Below, piece by piece: positions 21,196-33,935 of a stretch of 64,000 nt of DNA. The position numbers were made by a program, and so were the translations under genes. The notes beneath the pieces were generated by a model that was not told where the DNA came from, did not search any database, and was given only the letters and a program-made list of their open reading frames with translations. Origin of the DNA: Rhexocercosporidium sp. MPI-PUGE-AT-0058 (taxonomy: Eukaryota; Ascomycota; Leotiomycetes; Helotiales). The stretch's first letter is position 1, and each line of letters starts with the position of its first letter. The stretch is from contig JAGTJL010000008.1 of NCBI GenBank assembly GCA_020746875.1, positions 496,001 through 560,000 on the forward strand, read 5' to 3'.

Positions 21196-23690
21196 ATGGC
21201 CTCGAAATCCGCCGTTGCTGGACGGCAGTCCTCATCCCGTGTTCCCAGTGCGCGTCGACCCGCCGCCCAAGGTGTTGCGAAGGTTCTTCTGCTCGTCCTG
21301 GCGCAGGTCTCCCATGTGGCTGCCGCGCCCGTGAAGGAGTTCTTCGGGTTCATGAAGGAGAAGGAGGGTGCGCCGACCGATGCGAACGATGCAAGCATCT
21401 GGTTATATCTGACGGTGGCTGCGGTGCTGGTCTTGCTGGGTGGTGCGTTTGCTGGATTGACCATTGCGTGAGTATATTCAGCAGTCTGCCGTGCATTGCA
21501 AATGCGTGGAGGGGAAATGGAAGCTGATTCTTTGTGTGTGCAGGTTGATGGGACAGGATGGTGTCTATCTGCAGGTTATCGCTACGTCCGGAGAGGGAAA
21601 GGAACAGAGACACGCGCAGAAGGTTCTATATCTGCTCCAGAAGGGAAAGCATTGGGTTCTGGTGACATTGCTGCTCAGTAATGTCATTGTCAACGAAACA
21701 CTGCCCATTGTACTGGATCGGTCGCTTGGTGGAGGATGGCCTGCTGTTCTCGGCAGTACAGTCTTGATTGGTATATACAGCTAGCTGTCATAGTTGGAGT
21801 TCTGCTAACACTGGGTAGTTATATTCGGCGAAGTCATTCCTCAATCTATCTGCGTACGATACGGTCTGTCAATTGGCGCATACATGGCACCTCCGGTTCT
21901 ATGGTTGATGTGGATTATGGCCCCGATTGCTTGGCCGACTGCGAAACTGCTCGACTACCTCTTGGGAGAGGATCACGGAACGGTATACAAAAAGTCGGGA
22001 CTGAAGACTCTGGTCACATTGCACAAGACTCTTGGCTCAAGCCCTACGGAACGATTGAACCAGGATGAAGTTACGATCATCAGTGCCGTGTTGGATCTCA
22101 AGGAGAAAGCGGTGGGTGACATTATGACACCAATGGAGGATGTGTTCACCATGTCTGCGGATACCGTGCTTGACGAAGCGACAATGGATACCATTTTGAG
22201 CGCCGGCTATTCTCGGATCCCTATCTACGAGCCAGGCAACAAGTTGAACTTTGTTGGTATGCTGCTAGTCAAGATCTTGATCACGTACGACCCGGAGGAC
22301 TGTAAGAAAGTCAGTGAATTTGCATTGGCCACTCTACCAGAAACACGCCCGGAGACGAGCTGTCTTGACATCGTTAACTTCTTTCAAGAAGGAAAGTCGC
22401 ACATGGTGTTGGTTTCGGAATACCCTGGCGAAAACTTTGGTGCGATCGGGGTCGTTACATTGGAGGACGTCATCGAGGAGCTCATTGGAGAGTGAGTAAA
22501 TCTGTACCCATGAAGCAGATGTGTGTCTAACGAAAAGCAGGGAAATCATCGACGAATCAGATGTTTATATTGATGTGCATAAAGCCATCCGACGCATGGC
22601 TCCAGCACCAAAGGCGCGTGCGCAAAGAGGCAGCGTGGCCGAGAACCCGATTGTGCACATGCCGGAAGACCGCCTCATTGATTTTGCAGAGGAGCAAGAG
22701 CCAACTGTGAAGAAAATCCTGTCTGCAGAGCCCACGAGTGAAGCTGCGACTGCGAATTATGGAACCAGCCCTAAGACAACTTTCCTCCGCAGAAGCTCTA
22801 GTGGAATGGATGGAAACACCATTGCGGTCAGAGGCAACATGAACGACATGCGCGAACATCTTAAACATCTTGGTCCGTCAAATCTAGCCAGTCGACCCAA
22901 GTCGACTCGGTACAACACAGTAAAGATCAAGTCTGCTTTGGGACCTCGTTCAGAGTCGCGAACCGATTCAAGTATTGTTCAAGAACCGCCTCATGAGGAA
23001 CGATACCTTGACTATCCCAGTCCTGCACCAGAGGGTGGAGAAGGCGAGGGTCTCTTGAAGTCTGCTGGCAAGGAAGCTAGTGATGGAGTTCATGCTTTAC
23101 AACAAGGATATGGGTCTTTTGGTCCGAACTCCGCCAGCAAGCTCTCCAACAGGCAGGTTGATGCCAAAAATGACGAGAACGAGCCGCTCATCCGGCCTAG
23201 GTCTAGACCAGAATCACCAACAAAGCCGGTTACCAGAGTAGATAGCCACGAGAGCCAGAAGAGTAGCGACACACTCACATCTCTACGCTCCGTGGACAGT
23301 GGACACAAGAGAAAGGGACCAGCACGCAGTGGCAGTATCACGGAGAATATTATCGAAGCCGGCGGTGTTCGGAAAGTGGTGTTAGAGACGACCAGCTCGG
23401 GCGACGATACAGGATTTGGAGGGAGATCTGGGTCCTTGGAGCAGCGACAGAATGGTAACAATCACAATAATTCTGTTGCTAAGCCCACACCCAGTCATTC
23501 TCCAGCACCCCGAAGATCTTATCTGATGCATCTGACGCACAGGCTGGTTCTCCCGACGAAGATGCGAATGGAGCTGGAGTTACAGGAGAGCAAGTCAAGA
23601 AGAAGCGAAGGAGGACACGAAAGAAGAAGACCAAGACTGGCGAGGAGGGACCAGCTCCTGCTGAGTGAGAGGCTCTCGGGCAATGGCTGA
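21196..23690 (+). CDS. MAM3: MAM3/CNNM-type membrane protein (DUF21 plus CBS pair)
   Basis: Exons 21196-21467, 21544-21770, 21819-22491 and 22541-23690 give 773 residues. A hydrophobic N-terminal segment and the DUF21/CNNM transmembrane domain follow ([53 protein letters not shown] and a WIMAPIAWP helix). Next come a CBS pair ([68 protein letters not shown]) and a long polar tail of about 390 residues. Yeast Mam3 is a vacuolar protein affecting manganese and other metal handling; animal relatives concern magnesium. The called tail ends in an Arg-rich frame. A neighbouring frame encodes [17 protein letters not shown] with a stop at 23669-23671, so a small 3' intron or an indel near 23420-23500 is likely and the true C-terminus may be that one. 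Confidence 0.9.
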
Positions 23691-24400
23691 AACGCCGTGA
23701 CGTATTTCGAGCGAGTCGAGCATTTTGGCGGCATTGCTTGCTGGTAGTGAAGGGACTGATGGGATTGAGGTGTATTGTATCATTATTGTGTGGATGGACT
23801 ATGTATATGAATATTCCAGAGCTGCGTATACGTAGCGGCCAGTGCATCGGGCTGCATGTGTAGCAGAAGGGCTTAAAAGCAGGTAGAGCAGAAATTAATG
23901 TACAATTGGTCGGGCTCTTTCTTTTATTCCTGATTTGACTGCTAATGGAGTGATACCTACTTGCCGTAGTTAGCACCGACACTATGAAGTGGTGCGACAT
24001 CGTTAGGGTAAAACTATGACTTCTCAGTGACGAGAGTAGTCCGTATATTAATAGCAATATCATATTACACCTGGCGTGCTTTCTGTTGTAGAATTGTATT
24101 GTAGAGGCAAATCTCATTAGATGCTTTGTAATACTCGCCCTGTTTTGTTCGCTACACTGTCGCTCGAGAAGGTATAGAGCTCCACGTCCACCTCCACCCC
24201 ACACTAGATGGACATGGGAGCATGGATCAATGCACCCCTGTCAAGCAACGTTGACGTCGATGGACCAGCGCAAAAAAAATAAAACCCACCTCTCTAGAAG
24301 CTCAAGCTCGAAACCCCTCAACTACCCCTCCCTCCTCCCACTCACTCGCGCCTGCTCCCCTCTCTCCAACATCACCATCAGTGGCCAACCCAACCAAACC
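23691..24400. other. Intergenic / promoter of the CTR86-like gene
   Basis: This 0.7 kb stretch is between two plus-strand genes. The last about 130 bases before the ATG at 24401 are C-rich and CT-rich, as expected for a leader. A long minus-strand open frame here (23479-24204) has shadow-like composition and no family resemblance. Confidence 0.4.
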
Positions 24401-27400
24401 ATGTATTGCATCGAATGCGGACACCTCCTCCCCTCGCACCGCACCGCCAGCACCATCTGCAGCAAATGCAAGACGCCGCTCGCGACCTGGTGGGACGAGA
24501 GCTCACAGACCTACCGCACGAATAGGGAGTCGATATTGCCTGATACCATGAACCCATATACCACCCACGCACACGCACACGCACACGGACACAACGGTTC
24601 CGGGTCGCCACACAGTGGGTACAATTCTGGTCCTGGATCTGGAGCTGGAGGGTATGTTGGTGGTGGAGTCGGTGGTGGAATAGGCGGTATGGGAGGACTT
24701 GGTGCGGGTGGTATAGGAGGGAATTACGGGGTGCCGCTGGTGGAGATGGAGAGGATGCGAGCGAGGAGGAATGAGCAGACGGAGGAGGAGAGGAATTTCA
24801 ATGGCGCGCTCGTTACGCTGGAGCTGCACTTTGAGCGGCCGGGGAACTATTTGATGAAGGCTATGGTGGAGGTTAAGAAGATGGTTGCGAGGACGCTGGA
24901 TTTGAGCTTGAATCGGGCGGAGGTCCGGTGAGTTCTTTTGAGGTTTTACTTCTGTTGTGGGGGGGCGGGTTGCTTTTGGGTCTGGGGAGATGGAGGGGAA
25001 GGAATGGGGGAATGAATGGGAGCGAAGATGACAGAGAAGCCAACGAGCAATGCTAACACTTCAATTCCAGAGAAACCTTAGCCAAAAACGTCGATATCTG
25101 GATGCACCTCCAAAAGATCTTCAACACGGCCATCCCCTCCCTCGAGAAATGGTCTCTGAAAAGTATCGAACCAACAGATAGTCTACGCAATGGACACGAT
25201 GTCTCGGAATCCGCGGAGCTCATACTCAAGAACTACGATGCCCTGAGGGAAGATCTACATTACTTGAATAACTTGCTGGTTATCAGTAGGAATATGCTGG
25301 CGATTAAGGATACAGCGCAGGAGATATGCGCTGCTGTCCGCTTTGATCGTGCGGTGCAGAAGCTGGTAGTTCTGTGTGTGAATGTTACGAGTAAGGGCTA
25401 TGATGGCGAGACGGTCGATGATACGAGGAGGCAGAAACTTAATGAGATCACGGAGCTCTGTGAGTTTTGTATTCCCACCTGCGCTAGACATGTGAATACT
25501 GATACTTCGCAGACAAGAAACTACTGGTTACGTGTTTGCAGCATACGCACAATTGGACCATGGGTAACGATCGCTTCAAGATGTCATTTTGGTTCGAGAT
25601 GCTGTTTGATGAGGATCTGAAGAATGACGCTATTCATGAACTTCCTCCTGATGATCTGAATGTTGAGAAGGTGCATCAAGAGGTTAGAAACTGGATTCGA
25701 CGGCATAACAAGAAGGATGCTCTTGCGGCAAAGCTTCTTGAGAAATACTCAGCCGATGTCAGTACCGGATACACACCGGGACCATTACCCGAGCCGGAAG
25801 ATGAAGAAGTCCCAGTTGAGGCTGAGGAATCGACGTCTCCTATCTGGAAGCCAGATTTGGAAGATAAATACGAGCAGGATAGACTGTATGCAAGAGTATC
25901 CCATGAAATCGACATCTGGTGGAAACAAGTCCGAGATCGGAATTTCGATGGCTGGGTTGTGCAGATGGAGACTGTGGAGAGCGCGAAAGAGCGAGCGGCT
26001 GCATGCAAAGAGAATGCTATGCATCGCTACATGCCTAGAGGTCATGAATCAGATCACTATGAAGAGGAACAGTACGAGCATCAGCATGGGAATGGAAGTC
26101 TGCATGGTGATGAGCATGATGATCGCTCTCTCCATGGAGAGGATGGCGAGGATGAGGAAGATGAAGAAGACGATGATGATTCTTATGCTGAGGGCCCTCT
26201 TCGTGGATTGCTCACCGAGATCCCAAATATTCTGGATACAAAGCAGATTGAGGCTTTGCATATGACTGTCAAGGCTTGCATTGTTGATTCCATGGGATCT
26301 GGACTTACTCCTGCTGGAGAGAATCTGCAAAAGACACGATGCAAAATGTTTCTCGCTCTGGACTGTGGCAAGAATCTTTTGAGAGAATTGCTGGTTTTCA
26401 TTGCTGTTTGGGAACAGACGGATCAACAGTTCATTTTTCAAATTACGGCCCAGATCATCGAGTCGTTTCATCATAACGCGCTGTTGCCGTACGCTTGGAA
26501 CTCTTTACGGATCTTAAAGGATATTGTCTCGCCAGCACAGACTGTTCTACTTCGACTCATTAACTACATGTTCCGAGCTCGCAAAGACAGTCCTATCTAC
26601 GACGACGTTAAAGACTATAACCGAGACGCAAAGCTCATCCATTTCCTCTACGGATACTTCCGCACTCGCGTTGTCCCAGACTGTCTTGCTCTTATTTATG
26701 CTCAAGCCCAGATCCGTCAACAGAAGAAGCACCACAGCGACTTTCCTGTTGATCTCTGGGACATGGAACGCGCCAAAGATGGTCTTTCCCAATACCTGGA
26801 TTTTCTCTCCGTCATCGCCGAGATACCTGAGATGCGTAACCTACTCATTGAATGGGACACAGTATACGAGCTCATTGCTCTCCTCAAAGCCCTCGAAGCA
26901 GGCGTCGCTCGGAAAGCACTCGACGAGCGCCCCCTCCCCACAGCACAAAACCCACACCCGAACGTCCCACCACAACCTCCCCTCCACGACACACCTCACA
27001 AATTCCCCTGGTCAGGCATCAAGATTCAAATCCTGATAATCCTCACCTCACTCATCGCACCGACCAACGCTCGCCGTAACGGTCCCGGAAACCCAACAGT
27101 GCAAAGCCAGTTGCTGAGTCATGAGGGTATCATGCCGCTATTGAATTGTTGCGTTTATGATGGCTATAATGAGTACTTGAAGGAGAGGGCTACGCTGGCT
27201 ATCAAGTTTCTCATGGAGGGATGTAAGGAGGCGCAGGATTTTGTCAAGGAACTTGTTCCGGTTAAGCAGGCGCAGGTTCAGGCTCAGGCTGCTGCTAGGG
27301 CTCAAGCTGAGGCTAGAATGGCCGCTGCTGGTGGGGGTGGAGGAGGTGGTGGGAGACAGGGGCAGGGAGGGGCCGGGAGGGGAGTGGATGATAGAATACC

Positions 27401-27527
27401 TGAGACGAGTGGTGTTGGTGTGGGGGAGATTGATGCCAAGGTGGTGGAGTTGAGGAATCATCTTGAGAGTGTGAAGGTTGGGAAGGGAGAGAGTTCTGGA
27501 GCTGGCGGTGCGGGTGAGAAGAAATGA
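24401..27527 (+). CDS. CTR86: CTR86 / ataxin-10 domain protein
   Basis: Three exons (24401-24927, 25071-25459, 25513-27527) encode 976 residues. The N-terminus has a zinc ribbon (CIECGH...CSKCKTPLATWW) and a Gly-rich/His-Ala repeat segment (about 50-110). Then comes a long helical region (ETLAKNVDIWMHLQKIF, DALREDLHYLNNLLVISRN, AVRFDRAVQKLVVLCVN), an acidic stretch (EDGEDEEDEEDDDD, about 530) and the C-terminal ataxin-10 domain (IKIQILIILTSLIAPTNARR; LLSHEGIMPLLNCCVYDGYNEYLKERATLAIKFL). It ends in an Ala/Gln/Gly-rich tail. Yeast CTR86 is essential, was named through copper-transport screens, and is an ataxin-10 relative. The molecular role is not defined and is inferred only from armadillo-like scaffolding. 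The start ATG is fixed by the conserved MYCxxCGH beginning. Confidence 0.9.
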
Positions 27528-28576
27528 ATGGATCAATGGGTGGTGGCGAACTGGGCGGGGGACTGTTGGCGAGATAGGTCATGGCTTTTGGAAAGGAATA
27601 GAGAGCGAAAGGTTTTGTTGGTGGGGTGAGGTAGTTCTGGCATCCATATTTTGACAACGGCATTGCGTGGCGCGGCATGGTATGGCGTGGTGTTTCTGGA
27701 TCACATGGGAAATGGAGGCCGTTGATACCCCCGACCAAGGGTTTTAGAGCGGAGTATTGCATAAATTTTGGAATTACACACAGCATTTCAAAGCATAGCA
27801 TGGCATAGCTTCAAGCATAATGATATTCAACTTTCGGATGTTCTTTTCATCTTAGTCGGTACCTTGTTTATCGAAAGATGTGGAAGTCGGAATCGAATAT
27901 GTCATACCCGAATCGGATCAGTGAGGATGGTGTCTTTCTTTGTACGGTCGGTTCGGTCGGCGGGTTTTGGTTGTGGCTGAGTGAGATGAGGTGGGATTGA
28001 GAGAGGCATAGCGTTCGTTAGCGCCGGCTCGGTCCGCTATAGTAAACTCCCCGAATTTGAAGTCGATTCTTTGGAGAGGGGGTCTTGCTAGATCGGAAAG
28101 ATGTGGTGAGGCGGTGTTGTGTAGTGCAGTGTAAGGAGGATTTGGAGTGTCCAGGGTGAGGATCGGTCGGGGGGAGACTGAGGCTTACCGTAGAGCAGTA
28201 ACGTAGGCAGGGTGCCGGGAGGGCGGGGTAAGACGCACCGAAGTTGCTGCTGGAAGGATTGTTTAACGGAGGTTCGTTTGTTTGTTTATTTCGGTAGGAT
28301 TGGGCTGGAACGGCGGGTATGTGGTAATAAGTACGCACGGGATGGTATAAAGCCAGACGATATGTTCCTGGTATTCGAAGCCAGTGCATGATTATCGCCT
28401 TCGCGCAGCTTTGTTAATTATATTTCGATAAACGGAAACTCTTGCTAGACCACCAAAACTTTTTCATCCTAGCTGTTCTTTCTTCTACCTACGGCTCCTT
28501 GTTTAGTGATAAGCGCAGTACAGAGAAAGAAACGAAATAGAACGAAAGGCTATTTTCTCGCCGTTGTTTGAAGATA
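27528..28576. other. Intergenic, 1.05 kb
   Basis: No gene is supported. Near 27660-27690 there is a short GGCGTGG/GGCATGG repetitive patch. A 123-codon minus-strand frame (28018-28389) starts with ATG but is Ser/Pro-rich low complexity with no family features. Confidence 0.4.
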
Positions 28577-29301
28577 ATGGCTATCACGAGGAAACGCAAA
28601 TCGTGCATACCAGCAGGGGACGAGGAGACAGTGTGTAAACGTACTCGATGTGCCTCTCCAGCTCAGCAACATATACGAGAGTCGCCACAGACACCTCAGT
28701 AAGTGCTCTTTAAATTGTATTCAAATACGGCTGTTTGGTGTACGAGGAAAGAGATAGTAGAGGTGTTAACAATATCCACAGACCGAGCAAGAAACGTATT
28801 ACAATCCGCCTCATCACTCCTTCTGCACCAAGAAAGATTCGGCTTCGGGTACCTGCAATGAAGAGGAGAGTCGTGACGCCATATCCCTCTCCGCCACTTG
28901 AATCGACTGGGAGGAGTGAGGATATTTTTGGCACTCGTGACGACGACAGGTCAAGGGAGCAGGGAGATACGGGCGGGAAGCGAGATGTGAACGACTTGTT
29001 GGAGTTATATTGTCTCGCAGATGGCTTTGGTCAGGAGGGCTTGACGACAGAAGTCCTTTCAAAGCTGGAGAGGGGTGACTGGACAGATAAAGTGACGAGA
29101 GAAAGTTTGGAGAGGTGTTTTACGGAGTTGGGCAGTGGGGATGAGGTTAGAAGGTGGATTGTGAAGGAACTAGTGAAACTCTGGACTGGTGGTGAAGGGT
29201 TGGGGTTTGTGGGCGGAGGAGAGGTGGAAAATTGGAGTTGGGTTGGGGAGGGGATGAGGGAGGATGTTTTGAGTGCGCTGAGAGATGGAGAGGGACTTTA
29301 A
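28577..29301 (+). CDS. Small basic protein with helical C-terminus, function unknown
   Basis: Two exons (28577-28698, 28782-29301; 83-nt intron) give 213 residues. The first 80 residues are Lys/Arg-rich (TRKRKS, KKRITIRLI, MKRRVV) with Ser/Pro motifs, suggesting a nuclear protein. The second half (VNDLLELYCLADGFGQEGLTTEVLSKL to RRWIVKELVKLWTGG) resembles the helical back-end that follows the BTB/POZ fold in many fungal BTB proteins, but no BTB fold precedes it. It is either a lineage-specific protein or a BTB relative that has lost its domain. Confidence 0.65.
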
Positions 29302-29399
29302 GCGAGATGAGGAAAACACGGCTTGGAGAAATGTATATTTGAGAGGTAACATGCATTTTCGAACTTCCTGTGTGCGGTTTTTATGCTCTAATTCAAATT

Positions 29400-31299
29400 T
29401 CAACACTGATCAACTTTCTTCGCGTCCTCCAAAAGCACGTCAGTCGCCTTGCCACTGACCATATATGTAGCGACCACAGGAAACGCTCCCGGGATTCGTG
29501 GGAACACGCTTGCATCAACGACACGCAACCCACTGACGCCTCTAACTCTGAACCTGGAATCCAGCACCGCATTCTTATCATTATCACCACCAATTGCGCA
29601 CGTACTAGTAGGATGATGCCCAAACGTCTGCCCAATAATCCAATCCTCATCATCGGCCCCACAACTACCATCGGCATCAGGTGTTCCCTTACACGGGGGC
29701 TCAACACTCGTCAACGGCCCAACCGGCGCCTTGACAGTAGCATGCACCTTCCTCGCCCAGGCAATCGTATCTTTCATAGCGCCCATATCAGTCTCTCTCC
29801 CCTCTTTGAATAGATTGAAATGTATCTCCGGCATATCTTGCGGGTTGCTCGATAGGAGTTTGACAGTGCCAAGTCTATTCTGCGGGTGCATTTTTACGGT
29901 CGAGATTCCATACGAGCCAGCTTTGTCGGCCGGTAGGGCATTGTTGGATTGGTTACTTGGCCAAAAACCACGGAAGACAAAGGGGCCTTGGAAAGTAAAC
30001 ATGTCCCGCTCATCATAGACGGCATGTTTGGTCTTCAGCAGCACACAGCCACCTGGCGTTCCCGACCCGCTCTGCTTGGTGATTCCAACGACGGGTACTT
30101 CTTGATTATCTTGCATGTTGTTCCCTACGCCTGGAGAGTCGACTAGGACTGGGATATTAAATTTCTTGAGTTGGTCGGCGGGACCAATTCCGCTGAGCAT
30201 GAGGATCTGAGGGGAGTTGAAAGCGCCGCCGCTGACGATGACTTCTTTCCTCGCGGTTGCGGTTTTGGAGACGCCTTTATTGGAGGTAGAGAAGCGAGGG
30301 TCGGCGGCGTAGATAGATTTGCCTTGTAAGTAGGCGACGCCTGTTGCTCTTGGTTTCGAACCGCATGCTGTTGAGTTGCCGAATAAGATTTTGGTAGCGA
30401 GGGAGTTCATGGATAGTGTGAGTGGGAAACCGGCATTGATGGTTTCAACGATATAATCTCGCGAGCTGAAGCGTTGGCCGTTGGGTTTGGTGTGCGAGGG
30501 GAGACCCCAGATACCGACTTGTTTGTCACGGGTTGGGTCGAGGAAATTGGAGTCATTGGAAACCATTTGAAGGACTTTGGAAGAGTCGAGAGAGAGCGAG
30601 GAGGCGACGGCTTGCATTACTGAGAGACCGGGGTTCTGGAGAGATGTAGGTTTAGCGAGTCCGACTTGGAAGTAACCGTCAAAACCATGGCCGGGTGTGC
30701 CTTTTGGGAGGTAGTTGTTGTGTTCAATGCGTTGAAATACGTCAATCATGTTGGCGTGGCTGGGGTGTTTGTCAGTCACTGTTAGGTCTAAGGGGATAAT
30801 CATAGGTTTTGGATACGAACCTCCATGTCTTGTCTCCAGTTATATCGACTATATGATTCCAATCACTCTCACTGGGCAGGAAAGTAACCATAGCATTGAT
30901 CATCGAACTCCCGCCAACTGTACCACCTCTCGGATAATAGACACCCAACAACTTCGCTCCCGTGGGCATATTCTTATTCCCGACCCAGTAATTTCCATTC
31001 GTCAATCTCCATGTGAGTAGATTATGTTTCATAGTCCGTTCCTCGTCATCGTAGTGCTTGACGAAGAAATCCCACGTAATCTGCGGTGGATATTGACCTC
31101 CTGTGTTACCAGTACTTTGATCGCCGCCTTCGAGAAGGAGGACGGTGTAGTTTGCTCGTGCGAGATTGGCTGCAAGAGGACCACCGCCGGGTCCGGATCC
31201 GATTACGATGTAGTCGTACTCATCTGCTGCTAGAACGAATTGACATAGTGAAAAGATCACGAATGCGAGAACACCGAGTGGGCAGAACTTGAGAGCCAT
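29400..31299 (-). CDS. Secreted GMC-family FAD oxidoreductase
   Basis: Two exons (31299-30821, 30759-29400; 61-nt intron) encode 612 residues. A signal peptide is evident (MALKFCPLGVLAFVIFSLC with cleavage near LAA/DEY). The FAD-binding Rossmann motif follows at once (VIGSGPGGGPLAANLA), with the LLEGG Glu at the strand end and the GMC signature YPRGGTVGGSSMINAM. The second signature is SGGAFNSPQILMLSGIG. The catalytic His sits in FGHHPTSTCAIGG. In the final motif (VVDASVFPRIPGAFP) the place where many GMC enzymes carry the second catalytic His or Asn is Phe. The substrate, an alcohol or sugar, cannot be told. Its neighbours are a DMATS relic and an MFS sugar transporter. Confidence 0.92.
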
Positions 31300-33017
31300 T
31301 TTAAAATACTGCAGAAATTAAAACACACGGCGTTTAAATTTCGAACAAGTGCCTTTCCGATCTTATATCTGACTTCAACAAGGTATGATCTCAGCACTGC
31401 CGAAGAGATCGCTATCTGAAATATGCTTAAAGTCCCTGCCAAGATGGGAAATGTGCACATCCAGATTGCAAACGCGGAGAGCATACCATCGACGCTATGC
31501 CAGGCACATATTCTCCGCCCCCTGTAGCGGAAGATCTTCTTGCCCTGTAAATATATATGCGACTAAAATAATGTGCCAGAAGTCCCCTGCTCTAGAAATC
31601 TTGCCATATTGAGTGTTGAGTGCTAACTCCCTACCTAGATTAGAGGTGAGGGCAGAAGAAGTGCCGCATTGAGCCTGATAATCTTTGATCTGGGTCAATC
31701 TTGTGAACTTGGACTTGGAAGTTGACTCATTCTACCCTTTCTAGGCACTGTCAGTTTGAAGGTTCGTTCAAGATACGAATTGAGTTGTTTCAAGTAAACG
31801 AGCTCGGTTAGGAAGGAAATGGGAGTGACTTCTAACACGTGACAATAAATTCAAGATGCAATCTGGAAGAAGAACAAACAAAGTGTGGTTTTTTCTGAGG
31901 ACCTAGAGGGATGTTCAAGTTCAATGATTTATGCTTTATCCATAGTTCAAGGGGACCTTGATAGACTTGAAGAAGCTTGCTGCAACACTAACCACCATTT
32001 GGGCCCTTAAGCTGGGGATATGCACATCCCCATTTTGTGTCTGACACGTGATTGCCGAACATCGTATCTTAGATTACTAGCACTATTCTTTAGTCTTCGC
32101 TTTGTGCCTAGATACAAAACTGAGCCAGAAAGATACCAAAGACTCTTTGATCTGACTGCAGTCCTTCGCGGCTTGGCAAGGGCGAGCACAGTCAAATATG
32201 TGCTAGCTAGGTATAGTCATACTGGGTCTCTCGAAGTTTCCCCGTACTTGTAATTGATGTTTCTGATGGGGTAATCAGATACTGATAGGTGCGGTCCGAT
32301 TTTGTATTGGGCTGGAATTTCTCCTGGGCGCGAGCATACTCGCTTAGTCTACCGCTTGGAGCTCTTACAGATGAGGTGAGACCAGACCAAGTACGATTAA
32401 CGATGGTGTGGTGAGAAGTGGAAAATAACCATTAAAAATAATATACCTTGGTTAGACAGAGCTGAAACAGGGGTTTGTCGAAAAGACGATAAATTATTTG
32501 AAATGTCAGGTCATAGCAGCACTAATTTCTATTTAGCGCCATGCACAAGCTTTGTATTTGTGCAACTTTGTCTGTACTTCGTTGACGGCTTCTTTTTCGT
32601 CTCAAAATTGGAGCCGGGATCTCAAATACTTAAGGATATTTGAGCTCTTAGCCAAGTTATCGAAACAAATTCGATGCGATTCAATTTTTGCTTCAGCATA
32701 TGCTGCATGAAGGGCCATCCTTCTTGCTCACAGCGCTTTGACATCTGCCGAGAGAACGAATTTCGTTGGGTCATGTCTTGGTGAGAAAGTCATCATCATA
32801 GATAAGTCAGCGAGGTACGCTCTGTGCAATGCGAGGCTATGTTAGCTACTGATAAAGGAATAGACTAGTCTTAGCTTTGCTTGTGAGGAAAATTAAGATA
32901 TAAGGACCAGCTACGGTACGATTCATCTTCTTTCAGAGCCTCACATAACGTACCGTCTATCCTCAAACTATCTACATATCTTTCCCACAGAAAAAATCGA
33001 ATTAGTTTATCTTCGCA
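31300..33017. other. Intergenic, 1.7 kb
   Basis: This is the 5' flank of the GMC gene on the left and of the prenyltransferase relic on the right. It is AT-rich with many stops. No supported gene or RNA. Confidence 0.45.
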
Positions 33018-33562
33018 ATGAATACTGGATATTCTCGTGTCTCCACAGATTCCGCGTTGGACAATGATGGCTCACATATCTTAGAACCTCATGCCTTGAT
33101 TTCATCCGTAGACCTCAACTTCGGCAAGATGCCCTCAAAGAGCGACGCTGCATTTCTCCAAGCAAGGCTCGCATCAAGCTGTACGTCAAAGCGAACAACG
33201 CATCGTTTGCGAACTTCAAGAACATATACACTCTCGGCGGGCGACGATCTGGTGCCGAAATTGACAAAGGCTTGGCAGCGTTCGAGAAGTTCCAGGTGTC
33301 TTTGTTCGGCGATTGGAGCTTACTTCAAGTCTCAGAACTAGGCTATTGGCAGCACTTATGATGATTTTCAAAACCTATGGTAAGTCGGATCACTTGCATG
33401 GTATAGCTTTAAAAGTATTGATCGCTGATTTGTTTGCAGCGGGACTATGAAGGGATGCAAGCCAATGCATACTATACCTATATTTCCTTCGCTTACTCGT
33501 CAGCAAAGGGCCCTTATGTTACGCTGTACCTTTCTCCGAACATTTCCCAATTCGGCCTGATG
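33018..33562 (+). pseudogene. DMATS-type aromatic prenyltransferase relic (C-terminal half)
   Basis: Three pieces of an ABBA-fold dimethylallyltryptophan synthase-family protein are readable. The first, from ATG 33018, contains ILEPHALISSVDL. The second, in another frame from about 33163, reads ARIKLYVKANNASF and NIYTLGGRRSGAEIDKGL. The third, after an intron-like GTAAGT...CAG (33380-33439), reads YYTYISFAYSSAKGPYVTLYLSP and then a stop at 33560-33562. The frame changes between pieces one and two. The N-terminal half of a normal 400-450 residue enzyme (including the first prenyl-diphosphate-binding and aromatic-substrate residues) is absent. These enzymes prenylate tryptophan-derived metabolites in fungal clusters. 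This copy is truncated and frameshifted and cannot be functional. Confidence 0.82.
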
Positions 33563-33935
33563 TGAAGCACGATGGAGGCTCAACAAGAATGACGAGGCAA
33601 TCGTCTGGTGCTGAGAATATGGTTCCCTACATGATTGCGAATAGACCCGGTGAGGGGCATCCATTGTCTCGGTTAATGACGTAACAGAGGACATTTTCAG
33701 ACTACTATCAGAACAGCAAGCATCACAGATTAAGGAGACAGTAAAGTACCAGTTGTAAGTGATATTTCAATTATCGTCCAAGCCTTAACTACAAATTATT
33801 TGTTTGTAAAGCAAGACTAAATACCGTCGGCCTTGTTTGGGACATGTTGATTGAACGGAAATGGGCGCTGGGATCCTTCACTTCTGCGCGACTTCGACGG
33901 TTTGGACAGTGGGCTATCAAGATCAGCCCTCGCTC

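Noticed and set aside
23479..24204. 241-codon minus-strand ORF
   Set aside because: Lies antisense to the MAM3-like 3' end; no domain and shadow codon pattern.
28018..28389. 123-codon minus ORF with ATG
   Set aside because: Low-complexity Ser/Pro/Thr sequence with no supporting feature.
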